Assembly (NCBI GenBank): GCA_034440395.1
Contig: JAWXBW010000064.1
Coordinates: 1 to 64,000 of the forward strand
Direction: 5' to 3'
From: JAAUTS01 sp034440395
GTDB lineage: Bacteria > Verrucomicrobiota > Verrucomicrobiia > Methylacidiphilales > JAAUTS01
Length of the DNA: 64,000 nt
Shown: positions 44,160-53,613 of the stretch, piece after piece
Numbering within the stretch: position 1 is the first letter of the stretch
How the letters are laid out: each line of letters starts with the position of its first letter
Notes under the pieces: generated by a model
What the model saw: the letters and a program-made list of their open reading frames with translations, nothing else
The model's database searches: none
Told to the model about the DNA's origin: nothing
Program-made: the position numbers and the translations under genes

Positions 44160-44317
44160 GAAACGTCTTGAGCAGCGGAAGCTTGTAAAATGAAGGTTAG
44201 CTGAATTATACTCAGAAAGTCTCAAGTTGAAACAGAAAATTCCAAAACCATGAAAACTATGCACTCTGTTCACGAGACTTTTATTCTCGTATTATACTTA
44301 CCAGTTTTCTTATCCTT
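44160..44317. other. Short intergenic region
   Basis: 158 bp between the phosphotriesterase-like gene and the broken methyltransferase gene. AT-rich; ATTATACTT near 44291 could serve as a -10 region. No hairpin or ORF is supported. Confidence 0.3.
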
Positions 44318-45034
44318 ATGAGTAGCACAAATTTTGTTAATTCTAATGCAGCCATCGAGAACTTTGAGTTCAGTGCTCTAGAAAAAGCAGTAAATTATCG
44401 TCAGTCTCTTATGAGGGAGTTTGAGCCTTTTCTTGAAGGCCAAGTCCTAGAAGTGGGTTCTGGTATTGAGCAAATGACGCAGCTTTGACTTACAAAAAAG
44501 AGTGTAGAAAATGTGCATTGTGTAGAACCTGAACAATTATTATTTGAGCGGTTAAAAGCGAAAGGCTTTAAGGCTAGATTAACATGCGGCGCGATCTTGA
44601 ATGTTCCTGAGGTGAATTATTATGATGCGGTTTTCAGCGTTAATGTCTTAGAGCATATTGAAGAGGATAGGCAGGAGTTAAAATGTTATGCTGATAAGCT
44701 CAGGGAGGGCGGTCGTTTATGTCTTTTAGTCCCAGCATGTCCCTCTATTTATTTGCCTATAGATAAAAGCTTCGGACATTATCGTCGCTACACTAAAAAA
44801 AATCTGACAAAGATAGTTTGCGCTGCTGGTTTACAGATTGAACATATTCATTACTATAACAGCGTAGGATATGTGGCGTGGTGGCTTAGTTTTTGCGTTT
44901 TAAAACAGATGTCTTTTAAAGCCTCAAGAGTTTTTTTCTACGATCGTTTCATTTTTCCTATGGTTCATGCGCTGGAATATTATGTGCTTCGCCCGCCTTT
45001 AGGGCAAAGTTTGCTCGTAATCGCAAAAAAGTAG
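44318..45034 (+). pseudogene. SAM-dependent methyltransferase gene interrupted by in-frame TGA
   Basis: From ATG 44318 the frame runs 56 codons to a TGA at 44486-44488 and then continues in the same frame for 182 codons to the stop at 45034. The first part holds SAM motif I (VLEVGSGIEQMTQL) and the second holds FSVNVLEHIEEDRQELK, GGRLCLLVPA and FGHYRRYTKKNL, all typical of class I methyltransferases. The TGA falls right after motif I, so neither half should work alone. TTA to TGA is a single-base change, and Leu is common there. A GTG at 44513 could start the second half. Either a recent pseudogene or a sequence error. Confidence 0.75.
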
Positions 45035-45392
45035 GCTGATGAAGATGCTTGATTCAAAAAGGCTACTCCCGATCCTTTTAAGGGAAAAATAAGCGTCCGC
45101 TAAGTAAGTAATCTGACTGTGCTTTGGCGAATAATTAGCTGCATTATTTGTATTTCAAAAAAACTTATACGATTCCTGTAGCTAGTGTTTATGAGCCAAG
45201 GAGAGGCAAAGCCGCTTTAAATTTTAATGCGACATGGTCTCATATCAGAACGGCATTGACAAGGCATCCTTGAGATGAGAATTCATGTTCGGTAAAAATG
45301 ATAATTAGTAACAAAACACGTCTTATAAGTTGCACAACTAACTGTGCAAAAAAGATTGTTTAAAATAATTATTAAGGAACATTGTAGGACAG
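45035..45392. other. Control region upstream of the respiratory block
   Basis: A 358-bp AT-rich stretch with no recognisable gene. It should hold the promoter of the act operon. Its most distinct element is the palindrome at 45330-45349. AGGA just ahead of ATG 45393 gives a plausible ribosome binding site for actA. Confidence 0.5.
45330..45349. promoter_or_regulatory. Palindromic operator-like site upstream of actA
   Basis: TTGCACA-N6-TGTGCAA is a perfect 7-bp inverted repeat with ACTAAC in the centre, ending 43 bases before the actA start. The size and spacing fit a dimeric helix-turn-helix regulator. A following A-rich run, not a T-run, argues against a terminator on the plus strand. Confidence 0.5.
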
Positions 45393-46046
45393 ATGGCAAA
45401 TATTTTCCCGACTTGGACGAAGTGGCTACCGCTCAAACTGGTTATCGCAATGCTCTGCCTAGGCACGATGACGGCGGTGGCTGTTACTTATTACTTCACT
45501 CCCAAATATACCCGAGTAGGTTATCAACCCATCCAACCCGTCAGCTTCGATCATTCCCTACATGTCAACCAACTCGGTATCGACTGCCGTTACTGCCATC
45601 AATCGGTTGAGGTATCTGGCACGTCTAGCGTTCCCTCAACGCAGACCTGCATGACTTGTCATACGCAAATAAAAAAGCAGAGTCCTAAGTTGGAAATTGT
45701 TCGCAGTAGTTGGGCTACGGGCGAGTCTATTCCTTGGGTGAAGATTCACAAAGCGCCTGACTATGTTTATTTCAATCATGCCATTCACGTGAACAGTGGA
45801 GTCAGTTGTTACAGTTGCCATGGCCAGATAAATCAAATGGAGGTCGTGTGGCATGACCAGCCGCAAAGCATGGGCTGGTGTTTAGAATGTCACCGCCATC
45901 CTGAAGGTAATGTTCGTCCTAAGGATCAGGTCTATAACATGGACTGGCGAGCCGAGAGTCCTTCGGTGCAACGTAAAGAAGGTCAGAAATTTGTAAAGGA
46001 ATGGAATATTAACCCGCCCGTAAATTGTGCAGCCTGCCATCGCTAA
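45393..46046 (+). CDS. actA: Alternative complex III subunit ActA, pentaheme cytochrome c
   Basis: A 217-residue cytochrome with one N-terminal membrane helix (about 14-34) and five CxxCH heme sites: CRYCH, CMTCH, CYSCH, CLECH and CAACH. It belongs to the ActA subunit of alternative complex III, which oxidises quinol and reduces periplasmic cytochrome c or an oxidase directly. It heads the six-gene act set, with seven bases to actB. AGGA upstream supports the ATG. Confidence 0.93.
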   Translation: MANIFPTWTKWLPLKLVIAMLCLGTMTAVAVTYYFTPKYTRVGYQPIQPVSFDHSLHVNQLGIDCRYCHQSVEVSGTSSVPSTQTCMTCHTQIKKQSPKLEIVRSSWATGESIPWVKIHKAPDYVYFNHAIHVNSGVSCYSCHGQINQMEVVWHDQPQSMGWCLECHRHPEGNVRPKDQVYNMDWRAESPSVQRKEGQKFVKEWNINPPVNCAACHR

Positions 46047-46052
46047 GACCTC

Positions 46053-49000
46053 ATGAAACGCATTGTTGAACATCCTCCAGAAACTGGTGCCGCAAAAGCT
46101 TATTGGCGCAGTGTCGAAGACTTTTCCCATACAGAACAATTTCAAGGTTGGCTTAAGACCGAATTCCCTCAGGGTGCGGCCGAGTTCTGGGGAGATGGTG
46201 TTTCTCGTCGGAGTTTCTTACGTTTGATGGGAGCTTCCATGGCTTTGGCTGGGCTGGGCTTGTCAGCCTGTCGTCGGCCTGAGGCGCATATTTTACCTTT
46301 CACAAAAACGCCGGAGTGGCAGATCCCCGGTAAAACCTTAAACTACGCCACAAGCCTACCCCGTCGTAATGGTGGCGCACCTCTCCTCATTACGAGCTAC
46401 AGTGGTCGTCCTATTAAGATAGAAGGTAATCCTTTGCACGAGGCCTGTAAAGGTAAGAGCGACTCCCTAGCCCAGGCTTCGATTCTCAATCTTTATGACC
46501 CTGACCGCTCCAACAGGTTTCTAAAAAACGGTAAAAATATTTCTTCTGCAGATGCTATCAAAGCTCTCGCTGAATGGAAAAAATCATGGCAAGCCAATCA
46601 AGGCAAAGGTTTAGCTATTCTTTCTGAAGATAATCTTTCTCCGACGGAAGATCGTCTCCAAGCAGAGTTCTCCGCTAAATATCCTGCCGCCGTGCGTGCC
46701 GTTTATGAGCCTGCGACTACAGGTTTTGCTCAAGCCGCAATCGAAACCGCTTACGGTAAAGGCTCCATTATCCGCTACAATTACGAGAAGGCTAAAGTCA
46801 TTCTCTCCCTCGATGCGGATTTCCTCACAGGCGATGAAGCTACTTTAGCTTCCGTGCGTGGTTTTGCTGATGGCCGGCGCATGGAGAATGCTGATTCCCC
46901 GATGAACCGCCTCTACGCTATCGAGAGTCGTTACACCAACACAGGAGCCGCCGCAGATCACCGCCAACGCTTGCCTGCCAGCCATATCGCAGCCGTGGCA
47001 GCTAAATTAGCAGAACTAGTTGGCGCAAAAAGTTTGCCTATCTTCCAAGCCCTTCCTGAGTTGCAAATGGATCCAAAGTGGATCATAGAAGCGGCCAAGG
47101 ATTTAATGTCAGCAGAAGGCAGAGCACTCGTGGTAGCTGGATCCAATCAGCCCGCCAGCGTTCATCTCGCTGTCGCCGCCATCAACGAAGCGTTAAAGGC
47201 TCAAGGCATCACCTTTGAAATTTACAAAAGACCCCGACCAACATCACTCAGCATCGTTGAGCTTGCCGACGTAATCAAGTCTGGACAAATCACCGATCTC
47301 GTCATCCTCGGTTGTAACCCTGTTTATAACGCTCCCGCCGATTTGAACTGGACCGAGCTACAGAAATCCGTTAACACGGTCATTCGCCTCGGTGCCTATG
47401 AAGACGAGACTGCAGCTCTTTCCACGTGGCATTTACCTCAAGCGCATTATCTCGAAACATGGGGAGATTCGGTATTACAAGATGGCTCCCACGGTTGCAT
47501 GCAGCCTTTAATTCTGCCTTTGTACGATGGCCTTTCCTCTTCCCAATTTTTAGCCTACCTCCTCGATGCCCCTGCAGGAGTAGATAAAGTCTGGGTAGAC
47601 GGCCCCGAGCTTGTCCAAGAAACTTTTAAAACCAAGGTTGCCGCTTTTGCCACGACCTACGCTTTCGATAATGCCTGGAGTCTTTTCGTGCGCGACGGAT
47701 TTCTAAAAGATTCCAAACCTAGAGCGCAAGCTTCGCCATTTGTTTTTGCTGGTGCCAGCATGATCGCTGAGACACGTATCGCCAGCCCGCAAGCATTGAG
47801 TAAAGACAATCTCGAAGTGGTTTTTATCACGGATACAAAAGTGGATGACGGTCGCTATGTTAACAACGGTTGGCTTCAAGAGTTACCCGATGGCATCACA
47901 AAATTGACCTGGGATAACGCTGCCCTCATGAGTGCTAAAACGGCGGATGAACTTGGAATTTATTCTGGTGTTCACGTTAAGGGAATAGTTGCGGGTTTAA
48001 CTGATGCGGGCATTTACTTTTCCGACGTGATTACTCTCACCGTGGATGGACGCAGTTTGGATATCCCTTTCCTCATCGTGCCAGGACATCCTGACTACAC
48101 CCTTACCTTACCACTCGGCTATGGCCATGAGAAAACAGGACGCGTTGGCCAAGGCGTCGGCTTCAACGCTTACAAACTACGCACTAGCCAAGCCCCTGCT
48201 ATTTTAACTAATGCCACAGTCATTAAAACTTCCGCCCCGCGCTATAAATTCGCCATTACTCAAGAGCATTGGAGCATGGAAGGCCGTGATATCGTCCGTG
48301 AAGCTCCCATCGCTTATTATAAAGAAAACCCCGGATTCGTCCGAGCTCTCGGTATCGAAAGTCATACCCCAGAGAATATTACTTTCTACAAATCACCACC
48401 TTTTGATTATGAAAAGTATCATCAGTGGGGCATGTCCATTGATTTAACTACTTGCATCGGTTGCAACGCTTGTGTCATTGCTTGCCAGAGTGAAAACAAT
48501 ATAGCTATCGTCGGTAAAGACCAAGTCGCTAAAGGCCGTGAACTAAGTTGGATCCGGATCGACCGTTACTTCTCTGGTTCCCAACGTGACATTGAAATGG
48601 GTAAAGGCGTTATCCCGAGTGATCCTGAGATGATTCTTCAACCCGTTACCTGTTTGCACTGCGAAAACGCACCATGCGAGACCGTTTGCCCGGTCAATGC
48701 CACCGTCCACAATGAGGAAGGTCTTAACGTCATGGTCTATAACCGTTGCATCGGTACACGTTACTGCGCCAACAATTGCCCCTACAAAGTTCGCCGCTTT
48801 AATTGGTTTGATTACAATCAACGTCAACTCGACCAGCTTTATTGGGGCCCACTCGGTCCGAAAAAGGTCGAAGAAACTATCAAGCTTTCTAAGAACCCTA
48901 ATGTCTCTGTTCGTATGCGCGGCGTCATGGAAAAATGTACATTCTGCGTGCAACGGATCGAGACTGCTAAGATCGATCATAAAATCCTGACCAAGCGCAC

Positions 49001-49367
49001 AGAGCGTAAAATCCCTACCGATAGTCTGCAAGTGGCCTGCCAACAGGCTTGCCCAGCAGACGCCATTGTCTTTGGTGATCTATCCGATCCTAACAGCCGT
49101 GTGACAAAACTTAAATCACGTGAGCTTGACTACAGCCTATTAGATTATTTAAACACCAGACCCCGTCTAACCTATCTAGCTCGTGTCCGTAATCCTAACA
49201 TGCGTATGCCTGGTGCAGAACTAGTTGGAATGAGCCTTGTTAATGCTCGTATCCATCACCATGCTGAAACAGAAGGGCACGGAGAAGAAGGCGCAGCACA
49301 CGGCGACACTAAAGCTCATGGACATGAGGCCGAAGCAAAACCAGCGGAACATGGATCTAAACATTAA
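46053..49367 (+). CDS. actB: Alternative complex III subunit ActB, iron-sulfur protein
   Basis: A 1104-residue protein fusing a molybdopterin-oxidoreductase-like domain (without an evident cofactor cysteine role) to a ferredoxin-like domain. A twin-arginine-type motif SRRSFLRLMG lies near residue 50, though in ActB it serves membrane targeting. The C-terminal third has the cluster ligands CIGCNACVIAC, CLHCENAPCETVC, CIGTRYCANNC and CTFC...CQQAC, enough for four clusters as in other ActB proteins. The tail is rich in His, Glu and Ala. It passes electrons within the complex towards ActA/ActE. The act genes lie head to tail on both sides. Confidence 0.93.
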   Translation: MKRIVEHPPETGAAKAYWRSVEDFSHTEQFQGWLKTEFPQGAAEFWGDGVSRRSFLRLMGASMALAGLGLSACRRPEAHILPFTKTPEWQIPGKTLNYATSLPRRNGGAPLLITSYSGRPIKIEGNPLHEACKGKSDSLAQASILNLYDPDRSNRFLKNGKNISSADAIKALAEWKKSWQANQGKGLAILSEDNLSPTEDRLQAEFSAKYPAAVRAVYEPATTGFAQAAIETAYGKGSIIRYNYEKAKVILSLDADFLTGDEATLASVRGFADGRRMENADSPMNRLYAIESRYTNTGAAADHRQRLPASHIAAVAAKLAELVGAKSLPIFQALPELQMDPKWIIEAAKDLMSAEGRALVVAGSNQPASVHLAVAAINEALKAQGITFEIYKRPRPTSLSIVELADVIKSGQITDLVILGCNPVYNAPADLNWTELQKSVNTVIRLGAYEDETAALSTWHLPQAHYLETWGDSVLQDGSHGCMQPLILPLYDGLSSSQFLAYLLDAPAGVDKVWVDGPELVQETFKTKVAAFATTYAFDNAWSLFVRDGFLKDSKPRAQASPFVFAGASMIAETRIASPQALSKDNLEVVFITDTKVDDGRYVNNGWLQELPDGITKLTWDNAALMSAKTADELGIYSGVHVKGIVAGLTDAGIYFSDVITLTVDGRSLDIPFLIVPGHPDYTLTLPLGYGHEKTGRVGQGVGFNAYKLRTSQAPAILTNATVIKTSAPRYKFAITQEHWSMEGRDIVREAPIAYYKENPGFVRALGIESHTPENITFYKSPPFDYEKYHQWGMSIDLTTCIGCNACVIACQSENNIAIVGKDQVAKGRELSWIRIDRYFSGSQRDIEMGKGVIPSDPEMILQPVTCLHCENAPCETVCPVNATVHNEEGLNVMVYNRCIGTRYCANNCPYKVRRFNWFDYNQRQLDQLYWGPLGPKKVEETIKLSKNPNVSVRMRGVMEKCTFCVQRIETAKIDHKILTKRTERKIPTDSLQVACQQACPADAIVFGDLSDPNSRVTKLKSRELDYSLLDYLNTRPRLTYLARVRNPNMRMPGAELVGMSLVNARIHHHAETEGHGEEGAAHGDTKAHGHEAEAKPAEHGSKH

Positions 49368-49372
49368 GTGAT

Positions 49373-50800
49373 ATGAGCGAACAATCATCAACCTACTTTG
49401 GGCCAGCCAAGGGTAACATCCTTGAACGCCGTCCTTTGGTTTCTAATAATCGTAGCATGGGTTGGATCACCGCTCACATTGCGGGGATGCTCGAGGGTAA
49501 GATGCCTATGTGGTGGCTGATCGCCGTTGTCATCACTGGGGTATGGGCCTTGCTCGTTCCCTTAGAATTAACCTATCTCGTCAGCACAGGAGTTGGTATC
49601 TGGGGATCGAATCAACCCGTCGCTTGGGCTTGGGACATAACCAACTTCGTCTTCTGGATCGGTATCGGTCACGCTGGAACCTTGATCTCGGCTATTCTTT
49701 TTTTGACTCGTCAAAAATGGCGCACTTCCATCAACCGTGCGGCGGAAGCCATGACTATTTTCGCCGTGATCTGCGCGGGTATCTTCCCCGCCTTCCACGT
49801 CGGTCGTGTGTGGATGGCGTGGTATCTCGCACCTATTCCTAACGCTAACGCCATCTGGCCTAACTTTAAAAGCCCACTCCTTTGGGACGTTTTTGCCGTT
49901 TCTACTTATTTTACGGTTTCGTTAATTTTCTGGTATATCGGACTGGTTCCTGACCTCGCCACCATCCGCGATCGTGCCACGGGTAAGTTTCGTAAATTCA
50001 TCTATGGCGTAGCTGCTCTGGGCTGGCGTGGGGGTAATCGTCAATGGCGCCACTATGAAAAAGCTTACTTGATTTTAGCAGGTATCTCTACGCCCCTCGT
50101 GCTTTCCGTTCACTCCATTGTGTCCTTTGACTTTGCTACCTCCGTCATCCCTGGCTGGCATACGACGATCTTCCCGCCTTACTTCGTGGCAGGAGCTATT
50201 TTCGGCGGCTTCGCCATGGTCTTGACGCTCATGATCCCCGCCCGCGCTATCTTCGGTCTGCATGACATGATCACTCGTAAGCATATTGATAACATGGCTA
50301 AGATCATCGTTCTTACTGGATCCATTGTCGGTTACGCCTACTTGATGGAGCTTTTCATTGCATGGTATAGCGGAAATCCGAACGAATGGTGGGCCTTCCT
50401 TCATAACCGTATCCATCCTGAGGCACCTTACGCCTGGGCTTATTGGTCTATGATGTTTTGTAACGTAATCGCCCCACAGCTCTTTTGGTTTAAGTGGTGT
50501 CGCACGAACATTCTCGCCGTCTGGATTATTGTGCAATTTCCAAATATAGGCATGTGGTTTGAGCGTTTTGTTATTATCGTTACATCCTTACATCGTGACT
50601 TCTTGCCCTCTTCTTGGGGTATGTTTGTGCCGTCTGTTCATGACATCCTTCTTTTCTTCGGCACCTTTGGTTTGTTCCTATTCTTGTTCTTACTTTTCTT
50701 AAGATTTTTACCAGCCATTACGATTTTCGAAGTTAAAGCCGTGCTGCCTGAGGCAGATCCGCACTACGTCGATCCTCATGCGAAGGGACATCAACACTAA
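49373..50800 (+). CDS. actC: Alternative complex III subunit ActC, NrfD-like quinol-binding membrane protein
   Basis: A 475-residue polytopic protein with about ten helices, of the NrfD/PsrC family. WAWDITNFVFWIGIGHAG, HVGRVWMAWY and SVHSIVSFDFATSVIPGWH are ActC hallmarks; the conserved His and Asp residues line the quinol site. In alternative complex III, ActC and ActF are the two large membrane subunits, and ActC oxidises menaquinol or ubiquinol. Six bases separate it from actB and from actD. Confidence 0.94.
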   Translation: MSEQSSTYFGPAKGNILERRPLVSNNRSMGWITAHIAGMLEGKMPMWWLIAVVITGVWALLVPLELTYLVSTGVGIWGSNQPVAWAWDITNFVFWIGIGHAGTLISAILFLTRQKWRTSINRAAEAMTIFAVICAGIFPAFHVGRVWMAWYLAPIPNANAIWPNFKSPLLWDVFAVSTYFTVSLIFWYIGLVPDLATIRDRATGKFRKFIYGVAALGWRGGNRQWRHYEKAYLILAGISTPLVLSVHSIVSFDFATSVIPGWHTTIFPPYFVAGAIFGGFAMVLTLMIPARAIFGLHDMITRKHIDNMAKIIVLTGSIVGYAYLMELFIAWYSGNPNEWWAFLHNRIHPEAPYAWAYWSMMFCNVIAPQLFWFKWCRTNILAVWIIVQFPNIGMWFERFVIIVTSLHRDFLPSSWGMFVPSVHDILLFFGTFGLFLFLFLLFLRFLPAITIFEVKAVLPEADPHYVDPHAKGHQH

Positions 50801-50806
50801 TCGCAT

Positions 50807-51349
50807 ATGAAAGAGGATCAGAAAAAAATTCACGGTATTGGAGCCGAATTTAACAACGCTCAAGAACTCTATGTAGCCGCTAAAAAACTGCGCGCATCAG
50901 GTTTCAAGCGGTGGGACGTTTTTTCTCCATACCCTATTCACGGCATGGATGACGCCATGGGACTCCCTAACTCTAAAGTCTCCTTCTTCTCTCTTTGTGG
51001 AGGCATCGTGGGAGCCGCCACAGCCTTCTTCCTTATTTGGTACACCTCAGGGGTGGAGTATCCCTTAGTAGTGCAAGGTAAACCGCACTTTGCCTTTGAG
51101 CCGACTTTTCCAGTCTTTTTTGAAATAACGATTCTTCTGACGGCGTTCTTCACCGTGGGAAGTATGTTGGTCTTAAATTTCTTGCCCCGCTATTATCACC
51201 CCGTTTTCAACTGGGATCGTTTTGCTAAAGTTACGGACGATAAATTTTTTGCCGTGATCGAGTCGTCGGATCCGCTCTTTCATGAGGCAAAAACAAAAGC
51301 ACTTTTGGAGGATTTAGGTGGCACGCATGTGACGCTCATTGAGGAATAA
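50807..51349 (+). CDS. actD: Alternative complex III subunit ActD
   Basis: A 180-residue DUF3341-family protein with two membrane helices (about 60-82 and 105-130). HGIGAEFNNAQELYVAAKKL and FSPYPIHGMDDAMG are typical; FDWDRF-like FNWDRFAKVTDDKFF follows the second helix. ActD stabilises the membrane part of the complex. The stop lies one base before the actE start codon. Confidence 0.92.
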   Translation: MKEDQKKIHGIGAEFNNAQELYVAAKKLRASGFKRWDVFSPYPIHGMDDAMGLPNSKVSFFSLCGGIVGAATAFFLIWYTSGVEYPLVVQGKPHFAFEPTFPVFFEITILLTAFFTVGSMLVLNFLPRYYHPVFNWDRFAKVTDDKFFAVIESSDPLFHEAKTKALLEDLGGTHVTLIEE

Positions 51350-51350
51350 C

Positions 51351-51959
51351 ATGAAAGTTTTCTTTTTTAGTTTATTAGTAGCCATTGTGGCCGTAGTAGC
51401 CATAGCGGGTTTGCGCGGCACAAAGACAACCTCGACCCCGGTTGAGATTTTTTCCGATATGGATCATCAACCCAAGGCCAAAGCTCAAACAGAGAGTCGT
51501 TTTTTTGCGGATGGTCGGAGCGACCGTCTTCCCGTCTCAGGCACTATCCCGTCGAAGGTTCCCGTAGAAGAGCCGTATAAAGTAACAGGAAAGATTGAAG
51601 GTTATTGGGGCGACGGTATTCCATCAGAAGTCACCACAGAATTTCTAGCTCGCGGTAAAGAACGTTACATCATCAACTGTGCCGTATGCCATGGAGATAC
51701 TGGGGCTGGGAATGGCATCACCAGTCAATACGGTCTCGTGGGATCGGCTAATTACAACACCGACCGCTTACGCCAAGTTCCAGATGGTTACCTTTATAAC
51801 GTAGTCGTGCACGGTAAAAATAACATGATCGGATTACCGCATATTCAATTAGAAGATCGTTGGGCCATAGTGGCCTACATCCGTGTTTTACAACGGGCTG
51901 GCAACAGCCGCATTCAGGACGTCCCTGAAGAAGAAGCTAAAAAACTTTTGAGCCCATGA
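51351..51959 (+). CDS. actE: Alternative complex III subunit ActE, monoheme cytochrome c
   Basis: A 202-residue protein with an N-terminal hydrophobic signal/anchor and one heme site, CAVCHGDTGAGNG, with the axial Met expected near GKNNMIGLPHIQ. ActE accepts electrons from ActA and donates to a terminal oxidase. ATG 51351 is preceded by GAGG at a good distance; a TTG four codons earlier lies inside actD and is less likely. The gene overlaps actF by four bases. Confidence 0.92.
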   Translation: MKVFFFSLLVAIVAVVAIAGLRGTKTTSTPVEIFSDMDHQPKAKAQTESRFFADGRSDRLPVSGTIPSKVPVEEPYKVTGKIEGYWGDGIPSEVTTEFLARGKERYIINCAVCHGDTGAGNGITSQYGLVGSANYNTDRLRQVPDGYLYNVVVHGKNNMIGLPHIQLEDRWAIVAYIRVLQRAGNSRIQDVPEEEAKKLLSP

Positions 51960-53203
51960 GTGAACATACCTTACAAGCACCTAAAGAAGAGCGTTTAAAT
52001 GTGACAAAGTTAGGGATCATTCCCGTTGCTTTGCTCGCACTGAGCGTCGTATTGTTAGGCTTTAGCCTTCTCTTCGGCTATTTCTTCAATCCACAACAAC
52101 TAGCTTATTCTTGGTTGGTATCCTTCATGTGGGTTTTCACTATTAGTGCAGGCTGTTTCTTTTGGGTTTTAGTCCATCATGCGGTGGATGCGGATTGGTC
52201 TGTCGTCGTCCGTCGTATTATGGAAACTATCGGCTCACTTTTCTTTCCATGGATTTTATTATTGTTTATTCCCATGTACTTTATGGTTCCACTGATTTAT
52301 AAATGGTGGACGATCAAACCTGGAGTGGATTTCCTCCTTGATCACAAAGCCGCTTTTCTCAATCACCAGGTTTTCTGGGGTAAAGCCGCTTTGTATTTCC
52401 TTTATTTCGGTTTTGCCACATGGTTCATGCGCCGCATCTCCATTCAGCAAGATGCTACAGGCGATCCTTTTTTAACCATAAAAATGCGTAAATATGCATA
52501 TGGTTTTATGCCTCTGTTTGCGGTTCTCATTACCTTTGCTTTCCTAGATTGGATCATGGGGTTGAATCATCACTGGTATTCTACCATGTTTGGAGTTTAC
52601 CTTTTCGCAGGCACTGCGGGTGGTGGGATAGCCATCACCATCTTGGTCAGCAACGCCCTTCGTGCCGCTGGTTATCTCAGAGGAGTGGTTACGGTTGAGC
52701 ACAACCACATCATGGGCAAGCTGCTCCTGGCCTTCACTATCTTTTGGGCCTACACAGCATTCAGCCAATACATGCTGATCTACTACGCTAACATTCCTGA
52801 AGAAACCATTTTCTATGTTCACCGCAACACGAACAGTTGGCTTTACGTGAGTATCTTTATCGTCTTTGCTCGTTTCCTCATCCCTTTTATCATGCTCTTG
52901 ACCCAACCAGCTAAACGGAATCCTTTCCGTATTTGTTTCACGGCGGCGTGGATACTTGTTATGCATGTGGTAGATTTACACTGGTTGATTATGCCACAAA
53001 TGCAAATTTTTCAAGCGATCAAAGCAGGGCACCCCCATGGCGCAGCAGAGTATTTACACTTTGCCCCTCATATCTTAGATTTAACCGTTTTAGTGGGGAT
53101 GATCTGTCTCTTGGCTTTTGTCTTCCTCCGCCGTTTCTCTAAAGCTTCTATTTTTCCCGTGCGTGATCCGCGTCTCTTTGATTCTGTCACGCTAACTAAC
53201 TAA
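51956..53203 (+). CDS. actF: Alternative complex III subunit ActF
   Basis: A 415-residue polytopic protein with about ten helices, homologous to ActC in fold but shorter and without the full quinol site. HHAVDADWSVVVRRIMET, SVDWIMGLNHHWYSTMFGVY (first residues here FLD) and VEHNHIMGKLLLAF are typical of ActF. It completes the six-subunit alternative complex III. The next genes, starting 17 bases downstream, encode a cbb3-type oxidase. Confidence 0.93.
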   Translation: MSEHTLQAPKEERLNVTKLGIIPVALLALSVVLLGFSLLFGYFFNPQQLAYSWLVSFMWVFTISAGCFFWVLVHHAVDADWSVVVRRIMETIGSLFFPWILLLFIPMYFMVPLIYKWWTIKPGVDFLLDHKAAFLNHQVFWGKAALYFLYFGFATWFMRRISIQQDATGDPFLTIKMRKYAYGFMPLFAVLITFAFLDWIMGLNHHWYSTMFGVYLFAGTAGGGIAITILVSNALRAAGYLRGVVTVEHNHIMGKLLLAFTIFWAYTAFSQYMLIYYANIPEETIFYVHRNTNSWLYVSIFIVFARFLIPFIMLLTQPAKRNPFRICFTAAWILVMHVVDLHWLIMPQMQIFQAIKAGHPHGAAEYLHFAPHILDLTVLVGMICLLAFVFLRRFSKASIFPVRDPRLFDSVTLTN

Positions 53204-53219
53204 ACTTATTAATTTAACC

Positions 53220-53612
53220 ATGGCTAACGAAGAAATTTTTTTTAAAAAGTCTGTCCCCACGTGGAAGGTAGTGGTCTGCTCACTTCTTGGATTTATCCTG
53301 CTGAGCAGTGCGGCGTTGATCGTGCGTAATTATTTAAATGAACCTGCCGTGGTAGATCAAAAAATAGTGGATGAACGGGTGGAACGCTTGAAGAAATTAC
53401 GGGAAGAAATGGTGCAGGCTAAGACCCAATACGCATGGGAAGACAAAGCTACTGGCGTTGTCCGCATCCCTCTGGAAGCCGCCCTTAACCTAGCACTCCC
53501 AGAAATCCGTAATCGAGTTTTACAGAAATCTAATGTATTAGTGGACCCCATTGTAGCAGCAGCTCCCGCCACTGCCGTCCCAGCTGAAGCGGCCCCCGGA
53601 GTGAAAAAATAA
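53220..53612 (+). CDS. Small membrane-anchored protein of unknown function in the act-cco block
   Basis: A 130-residue protein with one N-terminal membrane helix (about 17-35), a charged helical middle (VERLKKLREEMVQAKTQYAW) and an Ala/Pro-rich tail. YAWEDKATGVVRIPLEAALNL, here in two overlapping parts, ends with a Leu/Ala helix. I do not recognise a named family, although similar small proteins occur between act and oxidase genes. Tight spacing (17 and one base) implies a role in the act or cco complexes. Confidence 0.7.
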   Translation: MANEEIFFKKSVPTWKVVVCSLLGFILLSSAALIVRNYLNEPAVVDQKIVDERVERLKKLREEMVQAKTQYAWEDKATGVVRIPLEAALNLALPEIRNRVLQKSNVLVDPIVAAAPATAVPAEAAPGVKK

Positions 53613-53613
53613 T

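Noticed and set aside
44486..44488. Selenocysteine codon in the methyltransferase
   Set aside because: No known Sec methyltransferase of this type, and the position lies just after the SAM-binding loop where Leu is usual.
6937..45034. Alternative genetic code with TGA as a sense codon
   Set aside because: Many genes here end in TGA within tight overlaps (for example 16193-16195 and 18253-18255), so TGA is a normal stop; only two genes have in-frame TGA.
45035..45329. Possible small gene in the region upstream of actA
   Set aside because: The longest open stretch is about 40 codons, has no start or recognisable sequence and no ribosome binding site.
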